A stretch of DNA of 43,662 nucleotides, from NCBI GenBank assembly GCA_017623685.1, contig JAGAOP010000059.1, positions 1 through 43,662 on the forward strand, written 5' to 3'. The notes under the pieces were generated by a model. The model was given only the letters and a program-made list of their open reading frames with translations. It searched no databases and had not been told where the DNA came from. Origin of the DNA: Spirochaetaceae bacterium. Its GTDB lineage: Bacteria > Spirochaetota > Spirochaetia > Treponematales > Treponemataceae. The position numbers and the translations under genes are program-made. Positions 1-8,524 of this stretch are shown here, one piece after another; the stretch's first letter is position 1, and each line of letters opens with the position of its first letter.

Positions 1-636
1 CAACCCTTGCGGCACAGTAGCGATAAAAGTTCCTTTCCAAGAAAAGTGACGCATTTTATATTCAACGACCGCGACGTTCCGTATAATAATTTAGGCTCTA
101 CCTTGAAACTTGCAACGGCGATTGTAGCGGAAAAACTTACAGTGCCATATGCAACCCTCGCGACACAGTAGCGATAAAAGTTCCTTTCCAAGAAAAGTGA
201 CACATTTTATATTCAACGACCGCGACGTTCCGTATAATAATTTAGGCTCTACCTTGAAACTTGCAACTGCGGTCCGATTGTAGCGGAAAAACTTACAGTG
301 CCATATGCAACTCTTGCGACACAGTAGCGATAAAAGTTCCTTTCGTAGAAAAGTGACACATTTTATATTCAGCGACCGCGACGTTCTGTATAATAATTTA
401 GGTTCTACCTTGAAACTAGCAACTGCGATTGTAGCGGAAAAACTTACAGTGCCATATGCAACCCTTGCGGCACAGTAGCGATAAAAGTTCCTTTCCAAGA
501 AAAGTGACGCATTTTATATTCAACGACCGCGACGTTCTGTATAATAATTTAGGCTCTACCTTGAAACTTGTAACGGCGATTGTAGCGAAAAAACTTACAG
601 TGCCATATGCAACTGCGGTCCGATTGTAGCGGAAAA
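1..636. repeat. Tandem array of modular 151/156-bp repeats
   Basis: Four near-identical units begin at 1, 152, 308 and 459, with lengths 151, 156, 151 and 151. Each unit splits into an A module of exactly 112 bp (1-112, 152-263, 308-419, 459-570) and a B module of 39 bp (113-151, 420-458, 571-609) or 44 bp (264-307). A lone truncated B module of the long type follows at 610-636. Nearly every module starts with CAAC, usually preceded by TG, so TGCAAC looks like the exchange point. The array is visibly richer in G+C than the surrounding genes, and unit 1 starts at base 1, so it probably continues to the left. Open frames run through it, but 151 is not a multiple of three and the reading frame changes from copy to copy. 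I therefore regard it as non-coding repeat DNA. Its function is unknown. Confidence 0.93.
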
Positions 637-674
637 GGCATGAGGAGCATTTAGAATCAGAGATTTGCACAAAA

Positions 675-704
675 AAAACCGTGCCTTATGTAAAGCACGG
701 TTTT
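675..704 (-). terminator. Rho-independent terminator after flgE
   Basis: A perfect 10-bp stem (675-684 with 695-704, AAAACCGTGC against GCACGGTTTT) has a 10-nt loop. It is followed on the minus strand by a run of T (complement of 671-678). It lies 38 bp past the flgE stop and ends the hook operon. The A/T ends of the stem would let it work weakly in the other direction too. Confidence 0.9.
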
Positions 705-741
705 AAATCAAAGAAAAAAAACTTCTATTAAAATCTAAAAA

Positions 742-2133
742 TTATCGCTTTAGATTTAATACTGTATCCAACAAAGTATCTGCAGTTAGAATAGTCTTTG
801 AACTAGCTTGGAATCCACGTTGAGTTACAATCATATCTGTAAACTGTTCAGTTAAGTCAACATTGGACATTTCCAAAGAACCAGCTAACATAGAACCTTT
901 TCCTGCTATTCCAGAAGTTCCGATATTTGCAAGTCCAGAGTTATTTGATTCAACATAGGTATTTTCTCCAGCTTTTTCTAGACCATTTTGGTTTGTGAAA
1001 GTTGCTAATGCAATCTGTCCAATAGTTCTATTTGTTCCGTTAGAGTAAACACCTGTAATAATACCACTGGAGTCTATCTTAAAGTTATTAAGGTAACCCA
1101 TTGTGTAACCATCTTGATAGAAAGCTTTTGTTGAACTCTGTGCAGCACTCTGTGTGATTGTATCTTTTTGGCTACCAATAGTTCCTAAGCTAATATTTAA
1201 TGTTTGGCGATAAGGGTTTCCTTCTGCATCAGCTGTTGTATCTGGAACATTAAATGATGCTTGTAGAACAATTTCACCTTCTGGGTTTGATACATTACCA
1301 GCTGTATCTGTTACAGAAAGCAAACTTCCAGTATTGTCAAAATTTAGGATAAAAGTGTTTTCTACACCATCAGTTGTTGCAAGACCAACTCTGGTTTCTG
1401 TTCCTTCAGCGTTTTCTGGATCAACTGTAACTGTTGCTTGCCATTGATTAGGTGTACCTGGAACTTTAGTAAAAGAAACAGATAAAAGATGTTCATTTCC
1501 TAAGCTATCGTAAATCTTTTGTTCTGTTCCCCAAGTACCCTTTATTACATCATCTAAACTGGCTCCTTCTAGGATTTCAGGGGTATTTTTGTTCAAGTTA
1601 CAAGCAAAATTTACATTTTGAGTAGCCTTTGCTGGATCCTTAGAACCAACAGGAATAATTAAATCTTCTGTTGAACCAGCAGTTTGAAGAATCATCTGAC
1701 CGTTTACTTCTTCTGCCATCCAACCTTGAACACGCATTCCATTGGCAGGATTCACTAAAGTACCTTCACTATCTACACCAAAGGCACCAGCACGGGTATA
1801 AAAACTTTCTTCACCATTTTTCAATACAAAGAAACCATTTCCCTGAATTGCTACGTCGGTGGAAACTCCTGTAGACTGAAGATTTCCCTGGGTAAAGATT
1901 GTGTCAATGCTAGCTGTCATAACACCAAGTCCCACTTCTTTAGGATTAACGCCACCAAGTTCAGTTGTGGGTTTTGCCGCACCGGAAAGTTGCTGTGAAA
2001 TCATATCTTGAAAGTTCACGCGTCCTCTTTTAAAACCAGTTGTGTTTACATTAGCAACGTTATTGCCGATTACATCCAGACGTGTCTGGTGGTTCTGCAT
2101 CCCGGATACACCGGAGTAAAGTGATCTCATCAT
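742..2133 (-). CDS. flgE: Flagellar hook protein FlgE
   Basis: Structural protein of the periplasmic flagellar hook, 463 aa. The N-terminus has the rod/hook signature ([20 protein letters not shown], then [13 protein letters not shown]). The C-terminus has the matching coiled-coil segment ([20 protein letters not shown]), which packs with it in the assembled hook. The only cysteine is Cys178, and Lys165 lies 13 residues before it. These are the residue numbers that form the lysinoalanine cross-link between adjacent FlgE subunits in Treponema denticola, so a covalently linked hook is expected. It is the last gene of fliK-flgD-flgE and starts 12 bp after flgD. In better-known treponemes motA/motB and others follow flgE in the same operon. 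Here a terminator and a repeat array follow instead. Confidence 0.97.
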   Translation of the reverse strand: MMRSLYSGVSGMQNHQTRLDVIGNNVANVNTTGFKRGRVNFQDMISQQLSGAAKPTTELGGVNPKEVGLGVMTASIDTIFTQGNLQSTGVSTDVAIQGNGFFVLKNGEESFYTRAGAFGVDSEGTLVNPANGMRVQGWMAEEVNGQMILQTAGSTEDLIIPVGSKDPAKATQNVNFACNLNKNTPEILEGASLDDVIKGTWGTEQKIYDSLGNEHLLSVSFTKVPGTPNQWQATVTVDPENAEGTETRVGLATTDGVENTFILNFDNTGSLLSVTDTAGNVSNPEGEIVLQASFNVPDTTADAEGNPYRQTLNISLGTIGSQKDTITQSAAQSSTKAFYQDGYTMGYLNNFKIDSSGIITGVYSNGTNRTIGQIALATFTNQNGLEKAGENTYVESNNSGLANIGTSGIAGKGSMLAGSLEMSNVDLTEQFTDMIVTQRGFQASSKTILTADTLLDTVLNLKR

Positions 2134-2145
2134 ATAGCTACCCTC

Positions 2146-2586
2146 TTAATTACCGTATACGGCGTTTACTTGATCCATGCTATAAAGCATTCCATTTATT
2201 TTAAGTTGTGGTGCGGCACCTCTAGTTACTGCTTCCACAACACCTGTAATAACATTTTCACCAACATTAACTTCTACACTCTTTCCAAGCATAGTAACAG
2301 CTTCTCCAGAATTCAACATATTTGCCAACTTTGTAAATTCTGAACTCATGTTGGTCATCTGCTCCAATGATGAAAACTGAGCCATTTGTGCAATGAATTC
2401 AGTATTTTCCATTGGACTTGTTGGGTCTTGATTTTGAAGCTGAGTAATAAGCAACTTCAAAAAATCATCTTTCCCAAGTTCTTGGCTAGCAACACGACCG
2501 CTAACATTTAAAGACTTGTTAAAAGTATCAACAGCCATTTGGGTCTGAAGCTGTTCTGTGCCACTCATTGTTGTATTTATCTGCAT
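2146..2586 (-). CDS. flgD: Hook cap/assembly protein FlgD
   Basis: Scaffold needed to assemble hook subunits at the growing tip. At 146 aa it is shorter than enterobacterial FlgD. It keeps the conserved N-terminal core (KDDFLKLLITQLQNQDPTSP, then MENTEFIAQMAQFSSLEQM), which is exported and interacts with the hook. A short C-terminal beta segment (AVTMLGKSVEV to the end) stands in for the usual larger Tudor/FNIII part. It lies 9 bp after fliK and 12 bp before flgE in one transcription unit. Confidence 0.95.
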   Translation of the reverse strand: MQINTTMSGTEQLQTQMAVDTFNKSLNVSGRVASQELGKDDFLKLLITQLQNQDPTSPMENTEFIAQMAQFSSLEQMTNMSSEFTKLANMLNSGEAVTMLGKSVEVNVGENVITGVVEAVTRGAAPQLKINGMLYSMDQVNAVYGN

Positions 2587-2595
2587 TTCCTACTC

Positions 2596-3945
2596 CTAGG
2601 CCATTATATTAACGGCAACCTGTTCCGAATCTGAATATTTTTTTTGCTCAAAAAGCAAATCTTCTGAAATTTCCTCTATTCCGTAATCTCCATAAGCAAC
2701 TTGTGCCAAAGAAAAGGCCTGTTGCTGAAAAGAATTTCCGTTATTATTTTGGTTAGTACCGTTATTTCCACTACCTGCCCAAGCTAAATCAAATCCACCA
2801 GTTTGAAATCCACTTTCTGAAAAAGCTTGCTTTAAAGCAGAAATTGATTCTTTAAATGCTTGAAACGCTTCTTCAGAAGCAACAGTTATCTGTGCAGATA
2901 TTAATTTATCCTGTAATTCAAGGCTAATTTTTACGTTACCAAGTTGTTCTGGATGCAAAATCAAATTAATTGTTCCAGCATTTCCATCCCTTAACACTAT
3001 AGAACCAGTTTTAACCATATCTGCTGCATTATTTTGCAACTGATTTGAAAGCATAGAAGCAAACCGACTTTCTTTTGGACTTTCACCAGCAACAACAGAT
3101 GTTTTTTCTGCAACTTGGTTTAGATTAAAGGTAATATCTGCTGAACCTTCACCATAACTTACACTTGTTACAAAATTTCCATCGTTTAGAGATGCTTCTG
3201 TTACTCCAGATTCCGATGCTGAACGATAATCCATAACGGAAATCTTTTGGTCTAAATCAGTTCCTGTTTCAAGTTTAAGGTTTTTTACCCCGTCCACATC
3301 TACTGTAGCAACTTCGTCTACATTTTGCCCAAGGTTTTCAAGATTTGCTTGATGATTAAACATATTTACAGCGGCTAAAACATCTTCTTCACCTTTTAAA
3401 TCCTTTGATTTAAAACTATTTTCTTTAGCCTCAGTTTTTTCGCTTAGTGCTTGCATCAATTCTTTGTCAACAAAAACAACTGGATTTTCAACTACAGAAT
3501 TTTTTTCTGCCTCTGTTATATCCTTTTTTAACTTTTGCAAGCTAGATACCAAATCTTGAGCTTTATGTTCTACAATTTCCCTTAGATTCTTTGCAATTCC
3601 TTCGGTACTGAAGGATCCTTCGGTGGAATCTTCAAGGTTAGACTGAATTTTTAACTGATTTTTTTGGTACAAACCGATTCTGTCAATTAAGTTCTTGCCT
3701 TCAAGAATAATTTTTGAATCAAGTTTTTTATCCAAACTTTGAGCAAAATTCTCTTGTCGTACTTCTTCATCCACTTTTGGAGCTTTTTCTTGCTTCGAGT
3801 TCGAATTCATTGCTTTTTCAAGTTCTTTTTCAAAAGATGAAGTTTTTGCTTCCGTCTTTTGTTCTGAACTATTAGCCATACTCGCTGCTTGAATTGGCTC
3901 TTTTACAGATAAATCAAGCTGTACAATAGGTGCCTGCATGGGCAA
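2596..3945 (-). CDS. fliK: Flagellar hook-length control protein FliK
   Basis: Secreted ruler/switch protein that sets hook length and changes export specificity, 449 aa. The first ~300 residues are low-complexity, rich in Lys, Glu, Ser and Asn, as is typical of FliK ruler domains. The C-terminal ~100 residues carry the hook-length control domain (GTINLILHPEQLGNVKISLE and the following helix with FKESISALKQAFSESGF). A Gln/Asn-rich tail follows. A good ribosome-binding site (GGAGG, 7 bases before ATG) and a sigma-28 promoter precede it, so it is the first gene of the operon. In T. pallidum and T. phagedenis the corresponding gene (tap1) also opens the fla operon. Confidence 0.92.
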   Translation of the reverse strand: MPMQAPIVQLDLSVKEPIQAASMANSSEQKTEAKTSSFEKELEKAMNSNSKQEKAPKVDEEVRQENFAQSLDKKLDSKIILEGKNLIDRIGLYQKNQLKIQSNLEDSTEGSFSTEGIAKNLREIVEHKAQDLVSSLQKLKKDITEAEKNSVVENPVVFVDKELMQALSEKTEAKENSFKSKDLKGEEDVLAAVNMFNHQANLENLGQNVDEVATVDVDGVKNLKLETGTDLDQKISVMDYRSASESGVTEASLNDGNFVTSVSYGEGSADITFNLNQVAEKTSVVAGESPKESRFASMLSNQLQNNAADMVKTGSIVLRDGNAGTINLILHPEQLGNVKISLELQDKLISAQITVASEEAFQAFKESISALKQAFSESGFQTGGFDLAWAGSGNNGTNQNNNGNSFQQQAFSLAQVAYGDYGIEEISEDLLFEQKKYSDSEQVAVNIMA

Positions 3946-3999
3946 ACCTCCACAAAATACATGGACTCGGAATAGTTTTTCCGAAAACCTTACATTTGT

Positions 4000-4026
4000 T
4001 TATCGTCTTTTTATTCCGGGAGTTTA
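4000..4026 (-). promoter_or_regulatory. Sigma-28 (FliA-type) promoter for fliK-flgD-flgE
   Basis: On the minus strand TAAA (complement of 4023-4026) is followed by exactly 15 bases and then GACGATAA (complement of 4000-4007). This matches the sigma-28 consensus TAAA-N15-GCCGATAA in 11 of 12 positions. It lies 54 bases upstream of the fliK start, oriented into the operon. Regulation of the hook operon by the flagellar sigma factor is inferred from this match. Confidence 0.85.
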
Positions 4027-4103
4027 AGTAATATTTTTTTTGCCAAAGGATTTTTTTTGTATTTTAAAAAAAAATGGAGCCTGTAGCCTAGAAAGTCATT
4101 TTA

Positions 4104-4112
4104 TGCTACAAT
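4104..4112 (+). promoter_or_regulatory. Extended -10 promoter giving a probably leaderless pepT mRNA
   Basis: TGC-TACAAT (extended -10, 4104-4112) ends six bases before the pepT ATG at 4119. A start about 7 bases past the -10 would fall on the ATG itself. No Shine-Dalgarno-like sequence precedes the ATG, and no convincing -35 is seen, which fits an extended -10 promoter. Confidence 0.55.
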
Positions 4113-4118
4113 ATTTTT

Positions 4119-5396
4119 ATGAAATTCCAAGATATTAATTCACAAACCACAGAAAATTTACTTAACCGATTTTTAACTTATGTAAAAATTCACACTACAA
4201 GCGATTCAGCTCAAGCAGACCAAGGAATTATTCCATCAACAAAAAGACAGCAGGTTTTGGCTGAAACCTTGGTACAAGAACTGAAAAACTTTGGTATAAC
4301 AGATATTTCTATAACCGAAAATTCTTATGTTTGCGCAAGAATTCCAGCAACTAAGGGCATGGAAAAAGTTCCAGCTGTTGGATTTCTTGCTCACATGGAT
4401 ACCACCGAAGAAGTTTCTGGGAAAGATGTAAAACCCAATGTTATCCGAAATTACGATGGCAATATAATTCAACTTAATCATGGTATTGTCTTAAATCCAG
4501 CAGAAGATTTTGCTTTAACAACTGCAAAAGGTGAAACAATTATTACAACCGATGGCTCTACTCTATTGGGAGCCGACGATAAGGCTGGAATTGCAATCAT
4601 AATGACGGCTATTGAGCTTTTAACCCAAAAAGATTCTGAAGGTAACCCAATTCATCCCCATGGCACAGTAGAGATTCTTTTTTCTCCAGATGAAGAAACA
4701 GGTCATGGAATGGACAAAGTTCCTCTGGAATGGTTTACTGCAAAACAATGCTACACAGTAGACGGTGGAGCTGCCCCGGAAATTGAAACTGAATGTTTTA
4801 ACGCATGGAAAAGCGAAATACATTTTACAGGAAAATCTTTGCATACAGGGGCTGCAAGACCAAATATGGTAAACGCCATAACTTTAGCCTCTGAATTTGT
4901 TGCTTTTTTGCCTCGCCAAGAATCTCCAGAAACTACTGACGGTTACCAAGGATTTTTTGCTCCCATGGAAATTCAAGGTCACATAGAAACAGCAGATGTT
5001 ACCCTTTTTCTTCGGGATTTTGAAACTGAAGGCATGGAACGAAGAAAAAAACTGGTGGAAGATTTAGCAAATATTGTTTGCAAAAAAAATCCTGGAAGTT
5101 CAGTTACCGTAAAACATACTCAACAGTATTTGAACATGAAAGAAAAAATTAGCAAAAATCCTCTTGTAATTGCAAACCTTGAAAAAGCAGTTAGACAAAC
5201 TGGCTTAGAACCTAAATTCATCCCTATTCGTGGTGGTACAGATGGTTCTAGATTAACAGAATTAGGTATTCCTTGCCCAAATATTTTTACAGGTGGCCAC
5301 AATTTTCATTCACGATACGAATGGGCTTCCTTAACTCAAATGGTATTTGGAGTAGCTACTTTACTTAACCTTATTGCTTTACAAACCGATAATTAA
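4119..5396 (+). CDS. pepT: Peptidase T (tripeptidase)
   Basis: Cytosolic M20-family zinc aminotripeptidase that removes the N-terminal residue from tripeptides, 425 aa, normal length. Metal-site motifs are visible in order: GFLAHMDTT (His/Asp), the loop GADDKAG with bridging Asp, SPDEETGHG (catalytic and metal Glu), TVDGG, the dimerisation-domain segment GKSLHTGAARPN, and the C-terminal IFTGGHNFHSRYEW metal His. PIRGGTDGSRLTELG is the substrate-binding stretch typical of PepT. The ATG is chosen because it opens the conserved N-terminus, although there is no ribosome-binding site (see the extended -10). murA follows after 29 bp and is probably co-transcribed. Confidence 0.96.
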   Translation: MKFQDINSQTTENLLNRFLTYVKIHTTSDSAQADQGIIPSTKRQQVLAETLVQELKNFGITDISITENSYVCARIPATKGMEKVPAVGFLAHMDTTEEVSGKDVKPNVIRNYDGNIIQLNHGIVLNPAEDFALTTAKGETIITTDGSTLLGADDKAGIAIIMTAIELLTQKDSEGNPIHPHGTVEILFSPDEETGHGMDKVPLEWFTAKQCYTVDGGAAPEIETECFNAWKSEIHFTGKSLHTGAARPNMVNAITLASEFVAFLPRQESPETTDGYQGFFAPMEIQGHIETADVTLFLRDFETEGMERRKKLVEDLANIVCKKNPGSSVTVKHTQQYLNMKEKISKNPLVIANLEKAVRQTGLEPKFIPIRGGTDGSRLTELGIPCPNIFTGGHNFHSRYEWASLTQMVFGVATLLNLIALQTDN

Positions 5397-5425
5397 ATTA
5401 ACAAGTTTATTAAGGACTACAAAAA

Positions 5426-6721
5426 ATGAATAGGCTTTATGAATACCATATAGAAGGTGGCTTTCCAATAAAAGGAACTATAACTGCCAGTGGAAATAAA
5501 AACGCAGCTTTACCTTGCATCGCCGCTGCACTTTTAACTACAGAACCTGTTATTTTAGAAAATGTTCCAAACATTAAAGACACAGAAGTAATGATGGTTA
5601 TTTTAGAATCCATAGGAGCTTCCGTAAAAAAACTTGAAGAAAACACTTGGGAAATATGTGCTTCTGGCACGTTGAATACTGATATTCCACAGGAACTTTC
5701 CAAAAAGCTAAGGGCTTCTATTCTTTTTGCAGGACCATTAGTTGCTCGTTCCGGTAGAGTTGGTCTTCCTCCACCAGGTGGCGATGTAATAGGCCGAAGA
5801 AGATTAGACACTCACTTTTTAGCCCTAACTGAATTAGGTGCCAGAGTTGCAGTAAATGGGCAGTTTACATTTACTGCCAATAAATTAGCAGGAGCAGACA
5901 TATTTTTAGACGAAGCTTCTGTTACAGCCACAGAAAATGCCGTCATGGCTGCTGTTCTTGCAGAGGGTCATACTACAATTACAAACGCTGCCAGTGAACC
6001 TCATGTTCAAGACCTTTGCAATATGTTAAAAGCCATGGGTGCAAAAATCACAGGAATTGGCAGTAATATTTTAGAAATTGATGGTGTAAAAGAATTGCAC
6101 GGATGCCGCTTTAGGATTGGACCAGATTACATGGAAATTGGTTCCTTTATAGGCTTAGCGGCTGCAACAAAAGGCAGCATTACAATAAATGATGTAAATC
6201 CCAAAGATATGCGACCAATTAAACTTGCATTTAACAAACTAGGAATCAGTTGGCATATTGAAGGCAACACTCTTACAGTGCCAGTGGGGCAAGCTATGCA
6301 AGTGAACACAGACTTAGGAGGAATGATTCCAAAAATTGACGATTCACCATGGCCAGGTTTCCCACCTGATTTAACAAGTATCATGACAGTTGTTGCAACT
6401 CAAGTAGACGGCACGGTTTTAATTCACGAAAAAATGTTTGAATCTAGAATGTTTTTTGTGGATAAACTTATAGGTATGGGAGCAAGAATAACACTTTGTG
6501 ACCCTCACAGAGCTGTTGTATCAGGAGCTTGCAAACTACATGGAGACCAATTAGTTTCTCCGGATGTACGTGCCGGTATGGCTATGATTATAGCAGCCAT
6601 GGCAGCTCACGGAGAAAGTGTAATCAGTAACGTGTACCAAGTGGAACGAGGTTACGAAAACCTAACTGAAAGGCTTCAAAGTTTAGGAGCCCACATTGAA
6701 AAGGTTGACTGTGTAGATTAG
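5426..6721 (+). CDS. murA: UDP-N-acetylglucosamine 1-carboxyvinyltransferase MurA, Asp-type active site
   Basis: First committed step of peptidoglycan synthesis: transfers enolpyruvate from PEP to UDP-GlcNAc in the cytosol. 431 aa. Visible motifs are [16 protein letters not shown] (start of the EPSP-synthase fold), [16 protein letters not shown], and the active-site loop [17 protein letters not shown]. The residue equivalent to catalytic Cys115 of E. coli is Asp120 here. Asp at this position retains activity and abolishes alkylation by fosfomycin in chlamydial, mycobacterial and borrelial enzymes, so intrinsic fosfomycin insensitivity is expected. A ribosome-binding site (AAGGA) precedes the ATG. 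It is downstream of pepT and followed by a terminator. Confidence 0.96.
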   Translation: MNRLYEYHIEGGFPIKGTITASGNKNAALPCIAAALLTTEPVILENVPNIKDTEVMMVILESIGASVKKLEENTWEICASGTLNTDIPQELSKKLRASILFAGPLVARSGRVGLPPPGGDVIGRRRLDTHFLALTELGARVAVNGQFTFTANKLAGADIFLDEASVTATENAVMAAVLAEGHTTITNAASEPHVQDLCNMLKAMGAKITGIGSNILEIDGVKELHGCRFRIGPDYMEIGSFIGLAAATKGSITINDVNPKDMRPIKLAFNKLGISWHIEGNTLTVPVGQAMQVNTDLGGMIPKIDDSPWPGFPPDLTSIMTVVATQVDGTVLIHEKMFESRMFFVDKLIGMGARITLCDPHRAVVSGACKLHGDQLVSPDVRAGMAMIIAAMAAHGESVISNVYQVERGYENLTERLQSLGAHIEKVDCVD

Positions 6722-6740
6722 TTTTTAAAAAAACACAAAA

Positions 6741-6774
6741 AAACTTAGGATTATAGTGTTGTAGTCCTAAGTTT
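6741..6774 (+). terminator. Terminator after murA
   Basis: A perfect 10-bp stem (6741-6750 AAACTTAGGA with 6765-6774 TCCTAAGTTT) and a 14-nt loop, with T-rich sequence after it, 19 bp past the murA stop. Confidence 0.85.
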
Positions 6775-6819
6775 ATTTAACTATTATTAATAAAAAATAA
6801 TACTTTTTTTATAGAAATC

Positions 6820-6848
6820 TTTACAACTGGATATTTTTGACATATAAT
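6820..6848 (+). promoter_or_regulatory. Sigma-70 promoter of the rex operon
   Basis: TTTACA (6820-6825), a 17-bp spacer and a perfect TATAAT (6843-6848). The predicted transcription start is at about 6855, only about 3 bases before the rex ATG at 6858, so the transcript is nearly leaderless. No clear Rex-type palindrome is seen here. Confidence 0.75.
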
Positions 6849-6857
6849 AAAGAAGTT

Positions 6858-7499
6858 ATGTCAACAGAAAAGATTCTAGGCACCCCATCTATTAGACGAT
6901 TACCTTTATATCTCCATATTATCAAGCAAATAGAGGAAGATGGAACAGATTTTGTTTCTGCAACATTTATCGCTAATGAATTGAATTTAGAACCTATTCA
7001 AATACGCAAAGATTTAGCCATTACTGGAATAATCGGCAAACCTAAAAAAGGATATCATGTAAAGCCATTAATAGCTGCTATTGAACATTTTTTAGGCTGG
7101 GACAAAACTAAAAATGCAGTTTTGATAGGGGCAGGTAACCTAGGAACAGCTTTGTCTGGTTATCAAGAATTCAAAAATCATGGGTTAAATATTATTGCTG
7201 CCTTTGACAAAAACCACGAAAAAGTAGGAAAAAACATTCATGGTATTTCTGTTTATCCCATGGAATCATTACAAGAGCAAGCAAAAATTCTAAATGCTAA
7301 TATTGCAGTTTTAACATTGCCATCTTCTGAAGCACAAGAAGCTGCAAATATAATTGTTGCTGCTGGAATAAAAGCAATTTGGAATTTTACAAATGTAAAA
7401 CTGAAAGTTCCAGAAGATATTGTTTGTCAACAAGAAGACCTTACTTCAGGATATGCGATGCTTTGCATAAAAATAAATGAATCAGCAAATGCTAGATAA
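6858..7499 (+). CDS. rex: Redox-sensing transcriptional repressor Rex
   Basis: DNA-binding repressor that senses the NADH/NAD+ ratio, normally controlling fermentation and respiration genes. 213 aa from the ATG at 6858. An upstream in-frame TTG at 6837 lies inside the promoter and is not used here. The N-terminal winged helix (PSIRRLPLYLHII, then SATFIANELNLEPIQIRKDL) is followed by a Rossmann domain with the NAD-binding GAGNLGTAL. The domain-swapped helix with Tyr (GYAMLC...) is at the end. The methyltransferase gene starts inside its last codons, so the two are probably co-expressed. Targets are not evident in this window. Confidence 0.93.
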   Translation: MSTEKILGTPSIRRLPLYLHIIKQIEEDGTDFVSATFIANELNLEPIQIRKDLAITGIIGKPKKGYHVKPLIAAIEHFLGWDKTKNAVLIGAGNLGTALSGYQEFKNHGLNIIAAFDKNHEKVGKNIHGISVYPMESLQEQAKILNANIAVLTLPSSEAQEAANIIVAAGIKAIWNFTNVKLKVPEDIVCQQEDLTSGYAMLCIKINESANAR

Positions 7500-8520
7500 A
7501 GTGATGAAAAACGAAGTAGAAAAAAATAACTATCAGGCTGAACTTTTATTTAATCGATTACAAAAAAGATATAAACATCTCAAAAAATGGGCAAAACGAA
7601 GCCAAGTAACTTGTTATAGACTTTATGACAAAGATATTCCAGAGATTCCCTTAGCAATAGATTTATATACATTAGTTTCTTCCATCGGAAAAGAAGATGA
7701 AATCTACCTTAGATTATTTCTTTACCAACGACCCTACGAAAAAGCAGAGGAATTAGAACAAGCATGGCTTATGACTATGGCACAAAGTGCAGCAAATGCA
7801 ATAGGAATAAATGTTTCTAATGTAATTATTAAAACACGAAAAAGACAACGTGGTACTGCCCAGTACGAAAAAGAAAAAGATACAACCCAAATTGAAGGAA
7901 TTGTAAGAGAGCAAGACCTAATCTTTAGTGTTAATCTTTCAGATTATTTAGATACAGGTTTATTTTTTGACCACAGACCCTTACGAAAAATAGTAAAAGA
8001 AAGTTGCTTAGATAAATCTATATTAAATTTATTTTGCTACACTGGAGCTTTTTCGGTTTATGCTGCCGCTGGAGGAGCAAGTTCTGTTGATTCTGTGGAT
8101 TTATCTAACACATATATTGATTGGGCAAAAAAAAATATGCTTCTTAACGGCTTTACAAAAAAAGACTATAATTTTATTCGCCAAGATGTGACAGAATTTC
8201 TTGAAACTACAAAAAAAAGATGGGATATAATTGTATTAGATCCTCCAACTTTTTCTAACTCTAAAAATACAAAGGGAACATTAGACATAAACCGAGATTG
8301 GATAAAACTTGTGACCCAATGTCTAAACCTTTTGAAAGATGGTGGAGTTTTATATTTTTCTACCAACAGCCGTCAACTTGTTTGGGATCCAGAAAAACTT
8401 CCAAAAGTAACCAAAAGGAATAAAATAATTCAAATTACCGATTTAACACTACAAACCATTCCAGAAGACTTTAGAAATAAAAAAATACATCGTTGCTGGA
8501 AACTTGTTATAGGAAAATAA
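7477..8520 (+). CDS. rlmK: RlmK-like 23S rRNA (guanine-N7) methyltransferase, stand-alone
   Basis: SAM-dependent methyltransferase, 347 aa. It aligns in my memory with the C-terminal half of E. coli RlmKL, which makes m7G2069 in 23S rRNA. Shared stretches are NRLQKRYKHLKKWAKR, CYRLYDKDIPE, DYLDTGLFFDHRPLR, the SAM-binding LNLFCYTGAFSVYAA, VDLSNTYIDWAKKN and the catalytic DPPTFSNSK. The RlmL half (THUMP plus m2G methyltransferase) is absent, as in many bacteria outside the gamma-proteobacteria. The start is uncertain: ATGs at 7477, 7489 and 7504 all lack a good ribosome-binding site. The first overlaps rex by 23 bp and suggests translational coupling. The exact guanine target is inferred. Confidence 0.82.
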   Translation: MNQQMLDKVMKNEVEKNNYQAELLFNRLQKRYKHLKKWAKRSQVTCYRLYDKDIPEIPLAIDLYTLVSSIGKEDEIYLRLFLYQRPYEKAEELEQAWLMTMAQSAANAIGINVSNVIIKTRKRQRGTAQYEKEKDTTQIEGIVREQDLIFSVNLSDYLDTGLFFDHRPLRKIVKESCLDKSILNLFCYTGAFSVYAAAGGASSVDSVDLSNTYIDWAKKNMLLNGFTKKDYNFIRQDVTEFLETTKKRWDIIVLDPPTFSNSKNTKGTLDINRDWIKLVTQCLNLLKDGGVLYFSTNSRQLVWDPEKLPKVTKRNKIIQITDLTLQTIPEDFRNKKIHRCWKLVIGK

Positions 8521-8524
8521 AATC

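Noticed and set aside
1..636. CRISPR array
   Set aside because: The units are long and contiguous (151/156 bp) with no unique spacers between short repeats, and no cas genes are nearby.
91..670. Minus-strand open frames of 84 and 135 codons inside the repeat array
   Set aside because: They follow the repeats through different frames because most units are 151 bp. There is no ribosome-binding site and no consistent protein, so they are treated as non-coding repeat.
5437..5811. Long minus-strand frame inside murA, and similar antisense frames in pepT, ilvC, EF-G-like, RND and pur genes
   Set aside because: They are codon-shadow frames opposite well-supported genes, with no start signals or recognisable products.
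6837..6857. TTG start for rex seven codons upstream
   Set aside because: It overlaps the TATAAT of the rex promoter and would lie upstream of the transcription start. The ATG at 6858 fits the family N-terminus.
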